A DNA stretch of 64,000 bases from contig PMLV01000090.1 of the NCBI GenBank assembly GCA_003160635.1, forward strand, positions 35,698-99,697, in the 5' to 3' direction. The stretch's first letter is position 1. Each line of letters opens with the position of its first letter. Below are positions 1-10,099 of this stretch, piece after piece. The stretch comes from Acidimicrobiaceae bacterium. GTDB lineage: Bacteria > Actinomycetota > Acidimicrobiia > Acidimicrobiales > RAAP-2. The notes beneath the pieces are model-generated. The model saw only the letters and a program-made list of their open reading frames with translations, ran no database searches and was not told the DNA's origin. Position numbers and translations under genes: made by a program.

Positions 1-876
1 GTCGTGACTGCGACGCTCAACCTCGACACGTCGGTGGTGTTCCTCACGCCCGTGCTCGTCGCCGCCGCCCGCCACCGGGGAGCGGGTGAGCGCCCGCTTC
101 TGTACGGATCCATCCTGCTGGCCAACGCCAGTTCCCTTTTTCTTCCCGGATCGAACCTGACGAACCTGATCGTGGTCGGCCACATGCCGCTCTCGGGAGG
201 CGCCTTCTTGGCGCTCATGTGGCCCGCGGCCCTCGTGGCCTGCGTCGTGACGTCGGTGTCTATCGCCGTCTGGGCCCGACACGACCTCATGGCGAGCGCG
301 GCGCCTGTCACCGAGGTGGAGCGGCCGGTCGTCGGGGTGGGCGTCCTGGCCGTACTGCTCGCCGTGATCCTCGTGGTGAGCCTGCGGTCTCCCGCGCTGC
401 CCGTGCTCGTCGTAGGGGTGGTGGCGGTCGCGGTGCGGGTGGCACAACGCCACATGGGGGTCGATCAAGTGGCGGGCATCGTCGGTGCGCCTGTACTTGT
501 GGGCCTGTTCGGCATCACCATCGGACTTGGCGCGTTGGGACGCGTGTGGAGTGGTCCGGCGACGCTCCTGTCGCACGCCGACGGCGTCGGCGTGGCGGCC
601 ATTGCCGCACTGACCTCGGTCCTGGTGAACAACCTGCCGGCGGCAGCCCTCCTGGCCGCCCGCAACCCTCATCACTCCGCCCAACTCCTGGTTGGTCTCA
701 ACCTCGGGCCGAATCTCTTTGTGACGGGGTCGTTGGCCTGGTTCCTGTGGCTCAGGGTGGCCCGGGCGACCGGCCTCAACCCGTCACTCTGGCAGGCCAG
801 CCGGCTCGGGTTGGTGGTCGTGCCGCTCTCGATTGCGGCCGCGCTCGGTGCATTGGCCCTGGCGGGATCAGGCTGA
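1..876 (+). CDS. ArsB/SLC13-type anion transporter, 5'-truncated by window edge
   Basis: Multi-TM hydrophobic protein with SNLTNLIV and LVNNLPAA motifs typical of arsenite/anion permeases; ORF 4..876. Confidence 0.7.
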   Translation, partial: VVTATLNLDTSVVFLTPVLVAAARHRGAGERPLLYGSILLANASSLFLPGSNLTNLIVVGHMPLSGGAFLALMWPAALVACVVTSVSIAVWARHDLMASAAPVTEVERPVVGVGVLAVLLAVILVVSLRSPALPVLVVGVVAVAVRVAQRHMGVDQVAGIVGAPVLVGLFGITIGLGALGRVWSGPATLLSHADGVGVAAIAALTSVLVNNLPAAALLAARNPHHSAQLLVGLNLGPNLFVTGSLAWFLWLRVARATGLNPSLWQASRLGLVVVPLSIAAALGALALAGSG

Positions 877-1314
877 CGGCGTGGTACGGCCGGGCGGCCT
901 GAGCTCGAGGAGTCGCTCGGGGATGGGCGTCGTGAACCCGAACTTGCGATAGAGCTCGTGGGCGTCCTTTGTCCCCAGAAGAAGGCGGAGATCACGCACC
1001 TCGGGATGGGCAACCGCCGTCTCGACCAGGAACACCCCCAGACCGCGCCCCCTATGGCCCGGTTCGACGAAGACATCGCAGAGCCAGGCGAAGGTGGCGC
1101 CATCGGTCACCCAGCGGCAGTATCCCACCTGGCCGCCCGTGTCGTCGTAGACGCCAAGATTGAGGGATCGGGCGATCGCCTTCTCCATGATCGGGCGCGG
1201 GCGGTCCCGGGCCCAATAACTCAGGGTCGAGAGCCACTCGTGCACCAGATCGACATTGAGCAAGGTGGGGTCGTCACTGATCCAGTACCCACCTGGCCCC
1301 GCCCAGTCGGTCAC
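868..1314 (-). CDS. GNAT family N-acetyltransferase
   Basis: VFVEPGHRGRGLGVFLVETAV acetyl-CoA binding motif; convergent overlap with the upstream transporter. Confidence 0.8.
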   Translation of the reverse strand: MTDWAGPGGYWISDDPTLLNVDLVHEWLSTLSYWARDRPRPIMEKAIARSLNLGVYDDTGGQVGYCRWVTDGATFAWLCDVFVEPGHRGRGLGVFLVETAVAHPEVRDLRLLLGTKDAHELYRKFGFTTPIPERLLELRPPGRTTPSA

Positions 1315-1832
1315 TGCTCGGTGGTGCCGTACAGCTCGACGCGGACCGCCACTTCTGGGTACACCTTGAGCATCAGCATGCTGGGCGGTTTCATTCTGAA
1401 CTCGCGAATGTCGAACACCCGCTCACCTTTCAAGGCGATTGAGGACCCGTCGAACGTCTCGATCGTCATTTCGTGTTGGAACGAACGCGTTTCGCCGTGA
1501 AAGGAGAGATCCCCGCTCACCCGGTACCGGCGCGGCACCTCCGTCGTGAAGACCCCCGTGATCTGGCCCACGATCGAGGGGTAGCGCCGTGCGTCAATGC
1601 GCCGCTTCAGTTCTCGGTCATAGAGCTGGTTACCCGAGGAGAAGCGGTCCACGGCCACCTCAAGGCGCCCATCGACCGGGTGGTGCAGGTCGACGGTACC
1701 GTCCGGCCGCAGGGTGAGCTCGACCCATCCGTGAAGGCCACGTGTCTGCGTGGTGATCGGGTGCAGGCTTGAACGAGCATCCACCCAGATGCCCGATCGA
1801 ACCGAATCGAGAGTGAATCGAAGGGGTGTCAT
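1311..1832 (-). CDS. YceI-like domain protein
   Basis: FTLDSVRSGIWVDARSSLHP...; YceI-like beta-barrel pattern; internal ATG at 1832 preferred. Confidence 0.6.
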   Translation of the reverse strand: MTPLRFTLDSVRSGIWVDARSSLHPITTQTRGLHGWVELTLRPDGTVDLHHPVDGRLEVAVDRFSSGNQLYDRELKRRIDARRYPSIVGQITGVFTTEVPRRYRVSGDLSFHGETRSFQHEMTIETFDGSSIALKGERVFDIREFRMKPPSMLMLKVYPEVAVRVELYGTTEQ

Positions 1833-1931
1833 TGGCCCAGGTGCTCGTTGAGGAGTGAGGCAGGCCGGCGGCCCGTCGTATCTCACCCTACGCGCCAGCC
1901 GTTGATCCTCTCGCACGCACGTGCGACGACA

Positions 1932-2786
1932 TCATCGATCAGGGGGTGGCGTGGGGCGATCGGGAGGGCGAAACCCGTCATCCCTCTCCCGCACCGCATC
2001 GCGCAGGCCGATCTGTCGGATCCTCTCCGAGAACGCCAATGCCTCCGGTGCCCGGTGGCCGACCGCATCGCTCATGGCGGCGAATGTCTGCAGTTGCGAT
2101 CGGCCCATGAGCTCGACGCCCATGTTGACGACGCGTTTGTTGCCGATGAGGAGGTCCCGTCCGATCAGGGCCATCCGCGACGCCAGGTCCAAGACGACCT
2201 GATCGAGCTCTTCCGCCGGCGCGGTGGCGACCACCAGCCCGATGTCCCTGGCTTCCCGGCCGGTCACGGTGTCACCGGTGAGGAGGAGGCGTTTCGCCCA
2301 TTGTGGCCCCACGTTGTAGATCCACATGTTCGTCGGCGGGACGCCCATCGATCGCACGGGAGGGAAGCCGATGCGCGCATCTTCTGCCGCCACCACGACG
2401 TCGCAGTGCAGGGCCAGGTCGGTCCCGCCAGCCAGGCAGTTCCCATGAACCTGCGCGATGACAGGGATCAGGCAGTCCCATATCCGGCCCCATCCTGATC
2501 CGAGTCGGATCATGGCGGTCACGTCGTCCTCTATGGATCCGTTCTGGGCGAAGTCGCCCTCCTCCACGTCTTCGGCCACGTAGCCGTAGCCCGACGAAAA
2601 AGAGCGGCCGCTGCTCCTGATGACCACCACGCTGACCTGCTCGTCGGCCTCCGCCAATTCCACCGCCCGGAGGATCTCGCGCATCGAGCGCGGGGTGAGG
2701 GGGTTGTGGTGTTCGGGCCGGTTCAGCGTGATGCGCCGGACGTGGCCTATCTGCTCGACGACGAGCGTGGCGTAGTCCGGCGTCAC
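1932..2786 (-). CDS. Enoyl-CoA hydratase/isomerase family protein
   Basis: ITLNRPEHHNPLT and QVHGNCLAGGTDLALHCD crotonase motifs. Confidence 0.9.
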   Translation of the reverse strand: MTPDYATLVVEQIGHVRRITLNRPEHHNPLTPRSMREILRAVELAEADEQVSVVVIRSSGRSFSSGYGYVAEDVEEGDFAQNGSIEDDVTAMIRLGSGWGRIWDCLIPVIAQVHGNCLAGGTDLALHCDVVVAAEDARIGFPPVRSMGVPPTNMWIYNVGPQWAKRLLLTGDTVTGREARDIGLVVATAPAEELDQVVLDLASRMALIGRDLLIGNKRVVNMGVELMGRSQLQTFAAMSDAVGHRAPEALAFSERIRQIGLRDAVRERDDGFRPPDRPTPPPDR

Positions 2787-4342
2787 GACCCGCCCCCGGG
2801 CTGGTCGTCCAGCACCAGCTGGGACTTGACCACCTTGCCGCCCTCATTGCGTGGCAGGGCTTCGACGAACGTGTACCGGCGGGGCACCTTGTAGTCGGCT
2901 AAGCGCTCGAGGAGGAAGGCACGCAGGGCCTCGGCAGACACGGCGGCGTCACTGCGCAGCACGATCCACGCCGCCACGTCCTCGCCCAAGACGGGATGGG
3001 GGATTGCGGCGACGGCCGCTTCGGCGACTGCGGGGTGAGTGAAGAGTTCTGCTTCGACCTCGCCCGGCATGATGTTGTTGCCGCCTCGAATGATCATCTC
3101 CTTGGATCTACCCACGATCCACAAGAACCCGTCGTCGTCGAGGTAGCCGAGATCGCCGCTCTTGAGCCATCCCTCTTTCCAGGTGCGCTCCGACTCCTCG
3201 GGTTGATTGAAGTATTCCCGCCGGGGTCGCTCGCCGGTGATGAGGACTTCGCCCACCTCGCCCGTCGACAGTTCGTTCCCGTCGTCATCGGCAATGCGCA
3301 AGGTGACGCCCGGCAGCGGCACTCCTACCGAGCCCAGGTGCTCCCCGGCGTCGCCCAAGGGCAGCGCCGTCGCCGCACCGAACTCGGTCATGCCGTAGCC
3401 GATCGTGATTTCGACGCCGGGGATACGGGCTCCGAACCGGCGTAACGTTTCCGGAGACGTCGGCGCACTCCCGACACTGACCACGGCCAAGCTCGAAAGA
3501 TCCGCCTGCTCGAAGTAGGGGTTCGCCACGACGAGTTGCATCATGGCCGGCACCAGCATCGCCACCGCCGGCCGCTCGGTCTCCACCAACCGGAGCCAGG
3601 CCTCGGGGTCGAACTTGGGGAAGAACCATCCACTCATCCCGCCGCGCATGGGGCCGCACACGAGAAGGGACCCCGTCGTCGTGGAAAAGGGTGACCCCAT
3701 GATGAAGCCGAGGCCGCTCCATTCCGTCGGGACGCGTTCGTTCGAGGAGAGACCGCCGTGCCGGACGACGACGCCCTTGGGCGTGCCGGTGGTGCCCGAG
3801 GTGTACATGATGTCGGCGAGGTCGTCCGCCGCCAGCCGGTGGCCGATGTCGGACGGGTCCGGGTCGAGGAGATCGCTCCAGGCCAGGCCGGGCGCTCCGC
3901 CTGCGCCCGTGGTGGCGACCAGGGCTCCCAGTTGGGCCGTGCTGGCGGGATCGTCCAGAAGTCCGGGACTGGCCAGGATGATCTTCACGGCAGCAAGCGC
4001 CAGGATGCGCAGGTGCTCGTGTCGGCTCAGGCGCGTGTTGAGGGGGACGGCCACCGCCCCGGCCTTGTGGATGGCCATATACGAGATGAGCCATTCGAGA
4101 GGTTCATTCGGTCTGATGGCCAGCGCCACGCGCTCTCCGGGCTTGAGACCCCGGGCCGCCATGCCGCGGGCCAGCTGGTTGGATCGCGCGTGCCACTCGC
4201 GTAGGCGAAGCTCGCGGCCGTCGCCCAGGTTCTTCCAGGCGACGCCCTCGGGAAACAGGTCGGCGAGGTCGGCGAGCAGATCGACTTGGATGAGGCTCAT
4301 GGTGCGATGGAGGAGTCGCGGGTGTTGTTCAGTATGGCTCAC
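2783..4342 (-). CDS. Acyl-CoA synthetase (AMP-dependent ligase)
   Basis: YTSGTTGTPKGVVV, GYGMTE and SGDLGYLDDDGFLWIVGRSKEMIIRGGNNI motifs; overlaps ECH by 4 nt. Confidence 0.92.
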   Translation of the reverse strand: MSHTEQHPRLLHRTMSLIQVDLLADLADLFPEGVAWKNLGDGRELRLREWHARSNQLARGMAARGLKPGERVALAIRPNEPLEWLISYMAIHKAGAVAVPLNTRLSRHEHLRILALAAVKIILASPGLLDDPASTAQLGALVATTGAGGAPGLAWSDLLDPDPSDIGHRLAADDLADIMYTSGTTGTPKGVVVRHGGLSSNERVPTEWSGLGFIMGSPFSTTTGSLLVCGPMRGGMSGWFFPKFDPEAWLRLVETERPAVAMLVPAMMQLVVANPYFEQADLSSLAVVSVGSAPTSPETLRRFGARIPGVEITIGYGMTEFGAATALPLGDAGEHLGSVGVPLPGVTLRIADDDGNELSTGEVGEVLITGERPRREYFNQPEESERTWKEGWLKSGDLGYLDDDGFLWIVGRSKEMIIRGGNNIMPGEVEAELFTHPAVAEAAVAAIPHPVLGEDVAAWIVLRSDAAVSAEALRAFLLERLADYKVPRRYTFVEALPRNEGGKVVKSQLVLDDQPGGGS

Positions 4343-5300
4343 CGCCTTCGAGGATGGTGCGTGGATTCTTCACCAGCATGCGCTCAATATCAGACTCGCT
4401 CACGCCGCGCTCTCGCATGACCGGCAGCACGTCGGTTGAGATATAGGTCCAGCGCCAATCCCGGAGGGCCGCCATCATGGAGCGGGGGAACCAGTCGACG
4501 AAGCACATGGCGTCGTGGGAGAGCACGATGCGCTCCGCGTAACCCCGGTCGCACAGACGGACCACGGCGTCGACGCGATCTTCGAGGGTGATGCCGGACA
4601 TGCCGAAGTGATCGAATCCGATGAAGGATCCGTTCTCGATCAGCTCGAGGTGGTAGTCGGTGTTGACGGTCCCTCCGCTGTGACCGATGACGACTCGTGA
4701 AAGATCCACCCCCTCCTCTTTGAAGATGCGCTGCTGCTCCAGTCCCCAGGGCTCGGGCGGCCGTGGCGTGTGTGTGGTGATGGGCAGGCCCGTGGCCCGG
4801 TGCGCCTGCGCGACAGCGCGCAGCACGCGCTCGACGCCCGGTGTCACGCCGGGCTGATCGGTGGCACATTTGAGGATGCCGGCCCGCACGCCGGTGTCGG
4901 CGATGCCCTCCCGGATCTCCCTGATGGACATCTCCACCATGGGCTCGGATCCACCCATGACCGTGCCCGGCCCCCGGAAGTGGAAGAACATGGGAATCTC
5001 GTTGTACGTGTAGACCCCGGTGGCAACCACAATGTTGATGTCGGGGACCAGATCGGCGATCGCCTTGATGCGAGGAATGTAACGGCCCAGCCCGATCACG
5101 GTGAGGTCGACCAGCGTGTCGATTCCCTGCCGTTTGAGCTCCTGAAGCTTGGCCACGGCCCCGGCCTGCTCGGCCTCTTCGTCCCACTCCTCCGCGGTCT
5201 TCTCGATCTCCGGGCTCAAGACGAAGATGTGCTCGTGCATCAGGGTCGCTCCGAGTGCAGATCCATCCACTGGCCCTCGCACGGTGTTGACCTGTGTCAT
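4329..5300 (-). CDS. Phosphotriesterase-related metal hydrolase
   Basis: ATLMHEHIFV, THTPRPPEPWGLEQQRIFKEEGVDLSRVVIGHSG, LSHDAMCFVDW; start chosen at internal ATG. Confidence 0.82.
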   Translation of the reverse strand: MTQVNTVRGPVDGSALGATLMHEHIFVLSPEIEKTAEEWDEEAEQAGAVAKLQELKRQGIDTLVDLTVIGLGRYIPRIKAIADLVPDINIVVATGVYTYNEIPMFFHFRGPGTVMGGSEPMVEMSIREIREGIADTGVRAGILKCATDQPGVTPGVERVLRAVAQAHRATGLPITTHTPRPPEPWGLEQQRIFKEEGVDLSRVVIGHSGGTVNTDYHLELIENGSFIGFDHFGMSGITLEDRVDAVVRLCDRGYAERIVLSHDAMCFVDWFPRSMMAALRDWRWTYISTDVLPVMRERGVSESDIERMLVKNPRTILEGGEPY

Positions 5301-5452
5301 CACTGCCTTCCCCTCATCCTGTGCGCCCGACCGCAGCGGCGGAGCGATCGTACCGGCGGCGGCCTGCCTCTGCCGAGCTGACGAACCGCCTATCGGCCGG
5401 CCACTCACGACGGGAGACGGCGTCGGGACGCCGCCGGCGGCACAATGGCGTC

Positions 5453-5956
5453 ATGGAACCGTGCGCTGCATGCGGCTTCGTCTACGGCGTCCTACCCCAC
5501 CGGGAGCTCCCTCCCGCTCTGCGTGCGTGCGCCGAGGCATGTGGCACGCGGCTGAACGCACCGCCGGACCAGCTTCGTCGCCACCGTGTGCCAGGGGAGT
5601 GGTCAGTGCTGGAGTACTCCTGCCATGTACGCGATGTGGCGCTCATGCAACGAGACAGGCTCTATGTGGCCTTGGTGGAGGACGAGCCTTCGTTCAAGCC
5701 GATGTACAGGAACGAGCGTGTGGCCTTCGATCGTTACGACGCCCAGGCCCCTGACGTGGTCGCTCGCCAGATCGTGATGGCGGCAGACTTGTTGGCGCAC
5801 GCCTTCGACGGCCTCGACGATGCGCAGTGGATCCGCCCGCTCGTGTACGGCTTTCCCGATCCCGCCCGTCGCGACGTGGAGTGGATGGCGCACCACACCG
5901 TGCACGAATTGCAGCATCACCTGATGGACATCGACCGCATCCTGGGCCAGTCGTGA
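5453..5956 (+). CDS. DinB-like damage-inducible/maturation family protein
   Basis: EWSVLEYSCHVRDVALMQRDRL and HHTVHELQHHLMDIDRI metal-binding His pattern. Confidence 0.75.
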   Translation: MEPCAACGFVYGVLPHRELPPALRACAEACGTRLNAPPDQLRRHRVPGEWSVLEYSCHVRDVALMQRDRLYVALVEDEPSFKPMYRNERVAFDRYDAQAPDVVARQIVMAADLLAHAFDGLDDAQWIRPLVYGFPDPARRDVEWMAHHTVHELQHHLMDIDRILGQS

Positions 5957-6424
5957 GCCGGCCCGACCACTCTGCACACGTGACGGTGCGCGTCGCGGCA
6001 GCGTTGGACATCCCGCGGATCGTGGAGCTCTTCGAGCACGGGTCGCTGGTAGATGGAAAGGAGGATCCGGGCGATCTGGCGCCGTATGACGCAGCATTGA
6101 CCGAGATCACGCGGGGTCCCGGCGCCGTGCTGGTGGCCGAAGCGGACGGCGAGGTGGTGGGCGTGAGCCAGCTCATCGTGTTCCGGCATCTCCAGTCCAA
6201 GGGCGGACTCTGCGCCGAGGTCGAGTCCGTCCACGTCCACCCGGACTGGCGGGGTCAGGGGATCGGCCGTGTCCTGATGGGGCGCGGTCGTTGCCCGTGC
6301 CCGGGCGCTCGGGTGTTACCGGGTGCAGCTCACGTCCGACAACGCACGGCCCGACGCACATCGTTTCTATGCCGCGCTGGGTTTCGAGGCGTCTCACCAG
6401 GGCTTCAAGCTCGACTTGGACTGA
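5953..6424 (+). pseudogene. GNAT acetyltransferase with single-base frameshift
   Basis: VHPDWRGQGIGRVLM in frame 1, continues as AVVARARALGCYRVQLTSDNARPDAHRFYAALGFEASHQGFKLDLD* in another frame after GGGG at 6279-6282. Confidence 0.8.
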
Positions 6425-6473
6425 CGTTGGGTACGGGTATCCACGGGCTTTGTAATTGTGTAATCTAGTAATC

Positions 6474-7088
6474 ATGAACTCACAGAGCGAAGCAACTTCA
6501 GGAGCGCCATGGTCGAGGCCGCGGGGCGGCCGTCGCCGTGCGGGAGGTGCGCCACCGTCCGGGCCCGAGCAGGAGCGGCTGATCGCCGCCTGGTTCGCCG
6601 GCCGCATCCCCGACGGGTGGTTCGAAGGGCCCGTGACCATCGAGGTCGATCAGGACGAGCTGCAGGTCGTCGGCCTGTTGCCTTCACCACAGCTCCCCGA
6701 GGGCGCGAGCGAGGACGAGGTGCGGGTGGCCGAGCAGGCTCGGATCAGCGGCTATCGGGAGGACTCGCGGGCGGCACGCATGCGTATCGCCGAGGAGGCC
6801 CAGCCGGCGTTCCGGCGTGCCGTCTCATGGGGTGCGCAATGCGGCGGCTCGCGGGTGCTCTTCACGACGGCCGGGGTGCCGGTGATGACCAGGCTGCGGT
6901 TGTCCGACCGTCGGGTGCTCGACACGCTGATCGACGCCGGCGTGGCCCGCAGCCGAAGCGAGGCGCTGGCCTGGTGCGTGCGCCTGGTGGCACAGCACGA
7001 ATCCGATTGGATCCAGGAGTTGCGCCAGGCCATGTCGGCCGTCGAGGAAGTGCGCGAGCGCGGGCCCCGGGGTGCCGCCACGGACTGA
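6474..7088 (+). CDS. Hypothetical protein with C-terminal ribbon-helix-helix-like segment
   Basis: VMTRLRLSDRRVLDTLIDAGVARSRSEALAWCVRLVAQ resembles RHH DNA-binding fold; start ATG 6474. Confidence 0.6.
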   Translation: MNSQSEATSGAPWSRPRGGRRRAGGAPPSGPEQERLIAAWFAGRIPDGWFEGPVTIEVDQDELQVVGLLPSPQLPEGASEDEVRVAEQARISGYREDSRAARMRIAEEAQPAFRRAVSWGAQCGGSRVLFTTAGVPVMTRLRLSDRRVLDTLIDAGVARSRSEALAWCVRLVAQHESDWIQELRQAMSAVEEVRERGPRGAATD

Positions 7089-7165
7089 ACGGTCACAGGT
7101 CGCGTAGGCACCGGCCGCGTGGGCACCGGTGAGGACGTGCCCGCACCGACGTGTCAGCATGCGGC

Positions 7166-7513
7166 ATGGAACATTTTCATCAGGTCACCGAGGACCTCCG
7201 CGCGCCGTACCGCGAGCTGGTGGAGGCCATACCCGACGTCATGGCCGGCTATGGGGCGCTGCAGAAGGCCGCGATGGTGGAGGGCGCGCTGTCGACGCGC
7301 ATGAAAGAGCTCATCGCGCTGGCCATTGCGATCACGCGGGAGTGTGACGGGTGTATCTCGGCCCATGCACGTGGCGCGGCACATCGCGGGGCCACCCTGG
7401 CCGAAGTAACCGAGATGATCGGCGTCGCCGTCGTCATGAACGGGGGACCGGCCGTCGTATGGGGTCCGCGGGCTCTCGCCGCGTATCACGAGTTCGCCGA
7501 TACACCGTCCTGA
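7166..7513 (+). CDS. Carboxymuconolactone decarboxylase/AhpD-like protein
   Basis: KELIALAIAITRECDGCISAHARGAAHRGAT with CxxC. Confidence 0.9.
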   Translation: MEHFHQVTEDLRAPYRELVEAIPDVMAGYGALQKAAMVEGALSTRMKELIALAIAITRECDGCISAHARGAAHRGATLAEVTEMIGVAVVMNGGPAVVWGPRALAAYHEFADTPS

Positions 7514-7517
7514 GCCG

Positions 7518-8807
7518 TCAGCGGCCGACGGGCGCCGGCGTGAACGTGCAGTCGAGGTGCTTGATCCCGTTGATGAACGACGAGCGGAGCCGGTCCGGCT
7601 CACCCGAGGCGGCGATGTCGGGCAGCCGCTCGAAGAGCTGGCGGAACATGACGTTGATCTCCTGGCGGGCCAAGTGCGCGCCCAGGCAGAAATGGGGCCC
7701 GGCCGCGCCGAACCCGACTTGTGGGTTGGGGCTGCGCCGCACGTCGAACCGAAAAGGTTCGTCGAACACATCCTCGTCCCGATTGGCCGAGTTGTAGAAC
7801 AGGATGAGCTTGTCTCCGGGGTGCAACTCCTCGTCGCCCAGGACGGTCTCTTCGGCCACGGTGCGCCGCATCCAGGTGACGGGGGAGCCCCAGCGGACGA
7901 TCTCGTCTGCGCCGGTGGCGCCGATCGCCACGGGATCGGCCTGCCACAGTGCTCGCTGATCAGGGTGCTCGGTAAGGGCCAGCAACCCGTGGCTGATGGC
8001 GGTGCGGGTGGTCTCGTTTCCAGCCACCACCAGGAGAATGAAGAAGGACGCCACCTCGGAGGTGGTAAGTGACTCACCGTCGATGTTGGTGGTGATGAGG
8101 GCCGGGGTCACATCATCGGTGGCGTTGACCCGTCGCGCCTCGGCCAGCTCGGACATGAGGAGGGTGAGCTGCTGCCCGGCCTCCATGAACGCCGCCAGAG
8201 GGTCGGCGCCCCCGGGGACGTACTCGGGGTCGCCTGCGCTGAGGATCACATTGGACGCGGTGAAGACGGTGTCGTAGTCGGCCGGGCCGATGCCCATCAT
8301 CTGGCAGATGATCTCGAGAGGGAGCCGGGCCGCCACGTCGACGACGAAGTCGCACCCACCCTGCCCGGCCACCCGATCGATGACCTGGTCGGCCACGAAC
8401 TCGATGTGGTCTTCGATGCGCCTGATCATGCGCGGGTTGAAGGCGGCCGACACGATACGACGCAAGCGGGCATGGCGGGGGTTGTCCATGCTGATCATGG
8501 AGCCGAAGAACTCGAGCATCTCCTCGGGCATGTCCAAGATACTGGTGGCACCCTGGCCCGACCGGTAGATCTCCGGGTGCCGGCTGACCTCGGTGACATG
8601 GGCGTGGCGCGTCACGGCCCGATAGCCCGGGCCCCTCGGCAAGAGATGCGCCAATTTCCCGGGGACGGCGGGCTCTTCGAAGAATGCCAACGGATGCTCG
8701 CGGCGCAAGAGTTGGAATGCGCCCTCGCGTTCGTCCCACGGCCGGGTCCAGAACGCGATGTCCGACAGGTCGATCTGGTCGAACGTCAGCGCGTGACGAG
8801 GGTCCAC
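7518..8807 (-). CDS. Cytochrome P450
   Basis: AGNETTRTAI I-helix and FGAAGPHFCLGAHLARQEI heme motif; GTG start at 8807; upstream extension of the listed ORF is antisense to the C69 gene. Confidence 0.92.
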   Translation of the reverse strand: MDPRHALTFDQIDLSDIAFWTRPWDEREGAFQLLRREHPLAFFEEPAVPGKLAHLLPRGPGYRAVTRHAHVTEVSRHPEIYRSGQGATSILDMPEEMLEFFGSMISMDNPRHARLRRIVSAAFNPRMIRRIEDHIEFVADQVIDRVAGQGGCDFVVDVAARLPLEIICQMMGIGPADYDTVFTASNVILSAGDPEYVPGGADPLAAFMEAGQQLTLLMSELAEARRVNATDDVTPALITTNIDGESLTTSEVASFFILLVVAGNETTRTAISHGLLALTEHPDQRALWQADPVAIGATGADEIVRWGSPVTWMRRTVAEETVLGDEELHPGDKLILFYNSANRDEDVFDEPFRFDVRRSPNPQVGFGAAGPHFCLGAHLARQEINVMFRQLFERLPDIAASGEPDRLRSSFINGIKHLDCTFTPAPVGR

Positions 8808-8843
8808 CAACAAGACCCTACTCAGCCTCCATATGCTCGAGGC

Positions 8844-10058
8844 ATGTGTGACACCCTGTGTGCCCCGGGCGCGGGCGGGATGGTCTTCGCCAAGAATTCG
8901 GATCGGCCCGTCGGTGAGGTCCAGCTGGCGGTGCCCTTCGGGCGCCGCCCGACGGCCGGTTGCTCCCTGCGCACGCAATACCTCTCCATCGGCGACACCG
9001 GCGCGCATGCCACGCTGCTTTCGTGCCCCACCTGGCTGTGGGGGGCCGAGCACGGCGTCAATGAATTCGGCGTGGCCATCGGGAACGAAAGGGTCGGCAC
9101 CGTGCACGACACGGCGCGGGCCCGGCCCGCGTTGATCGGCATGGATCTGGTCCGCCTCGGGCTCGAGCGGGCGCGCACCGCGACAGAGGCCCTCGAGATC
9201 CTGATCGATCTGCTCACGATCTACGGCCAGGGGGGGATCGCCGACGCGGCGCACGGGGAGGCGTACGACTCCTCCTTCCTCATCGCTGACCCCAGGAACG
9301 CCTTCGTGCTCGATACGTCAGGCACCGAGTACGCGGCCGTCCCCGTCGCACACGGGACGGCCATCAGCAACCGGCTCAGCGTGGGGACGAAATGGACACT
9401 GGCTTCACCCGAGCTGGTTCCGGGCGACGACTTCGACCGCTTCCGCGACCCCGGTGCGGCCACCGACTCCGCCGACGTCCGGCGAGCGGCGGGCCTCGCC
9501 TTCCTCCGTGCTCAGCGGGCAGGCGGCCCCGGGCTGACCGCGGCCGCCACGGCAGCCCACCTCCGTGACCACGGCCGCGGTCCATGGGGCGCGCCGGGCG
9601 GCGACGGCCCGACGGACCCCCCGCCGAGCGGGCGCACGGATCCGACCGCGGCCAGCGTCTGCATGCACGTGCCACAGCGGAGCGTCACCGCAGCGTCGTT
9701 CATCGCCGTGCTGCCGGCCGACCTGGCCGACGGGGCGCCCCTGCGGACCTACGTGGCCCTGGGCGGCCCGTGCGTCAGTATCTACGTCCCGGCCTTCCCC
9801 AAGACGGTGGCGGGGCGAACCCCTTTCGTGCCGTTCGAGATCTCGACCGAGGCCATGTGGCGCGCCGCCGACGCCGTGCGCCAACGTGTCGACGCCGACC
9901 CCGAATCCATCGGCGCCATCAGATCGGTCCTGGATCCGGTCGAGGCCCAACTGTGGGCGGAGGCCGATGAAGTGGTCGACCGCCCGCACGACTGGTCCCG
10001 TGTGGCGACGTCGTGGGGTGGCCGGGCGCTCAGCGCGCTGCAGTCGTGCGTGCCGTGA
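8844..10058 (+). CDS. Peptidase C69/secernin-like Ntn hydrolase
   Basis: MCDTLCAPGAGGMVFAKNSDRP: N-terminal nucleophile Cys; ATG 8844. Confidence 0.85.
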   Translation: MCDTLCAPGAGGMVFAKNSDRPVGEVQLAVPFGRRPTAGCSLRTQYLSIGDTGAHATLLSCPTWLWGAEHGVNEFGVAIGNERVGTVHDTARARPALIGMDLVRLGLERARTATEALEILIDLLTIYGQGGIADAAHGEAYDSSFLIADPRNAFVLDTSGTEYAAVPVAHGTAISNRLSVGTKWTLASPELVPGDDFDRFRDPGAATDSADVRRAAGLAFLRAQRAGGPGLTAAATAAHLRDHGRGPWGAPGGDGPTDPPPSGRTDPTAASVCMHVPQRSVTAASFIAVLPADLADGAPLRTYVALGGPCVSIYVPAFPKTVAGRTPFVPFEISTEAMWRAADAVRQRVDADPESIGAIRSVLDPVEAQLWAEADEVVDRPHDWSRVATSWGGRALSALQSCVP

Positions 10059-10099
10059 TCGCCTCGCTCGGTACCCCGCGCCTCCCCTACCGTTAGCCC

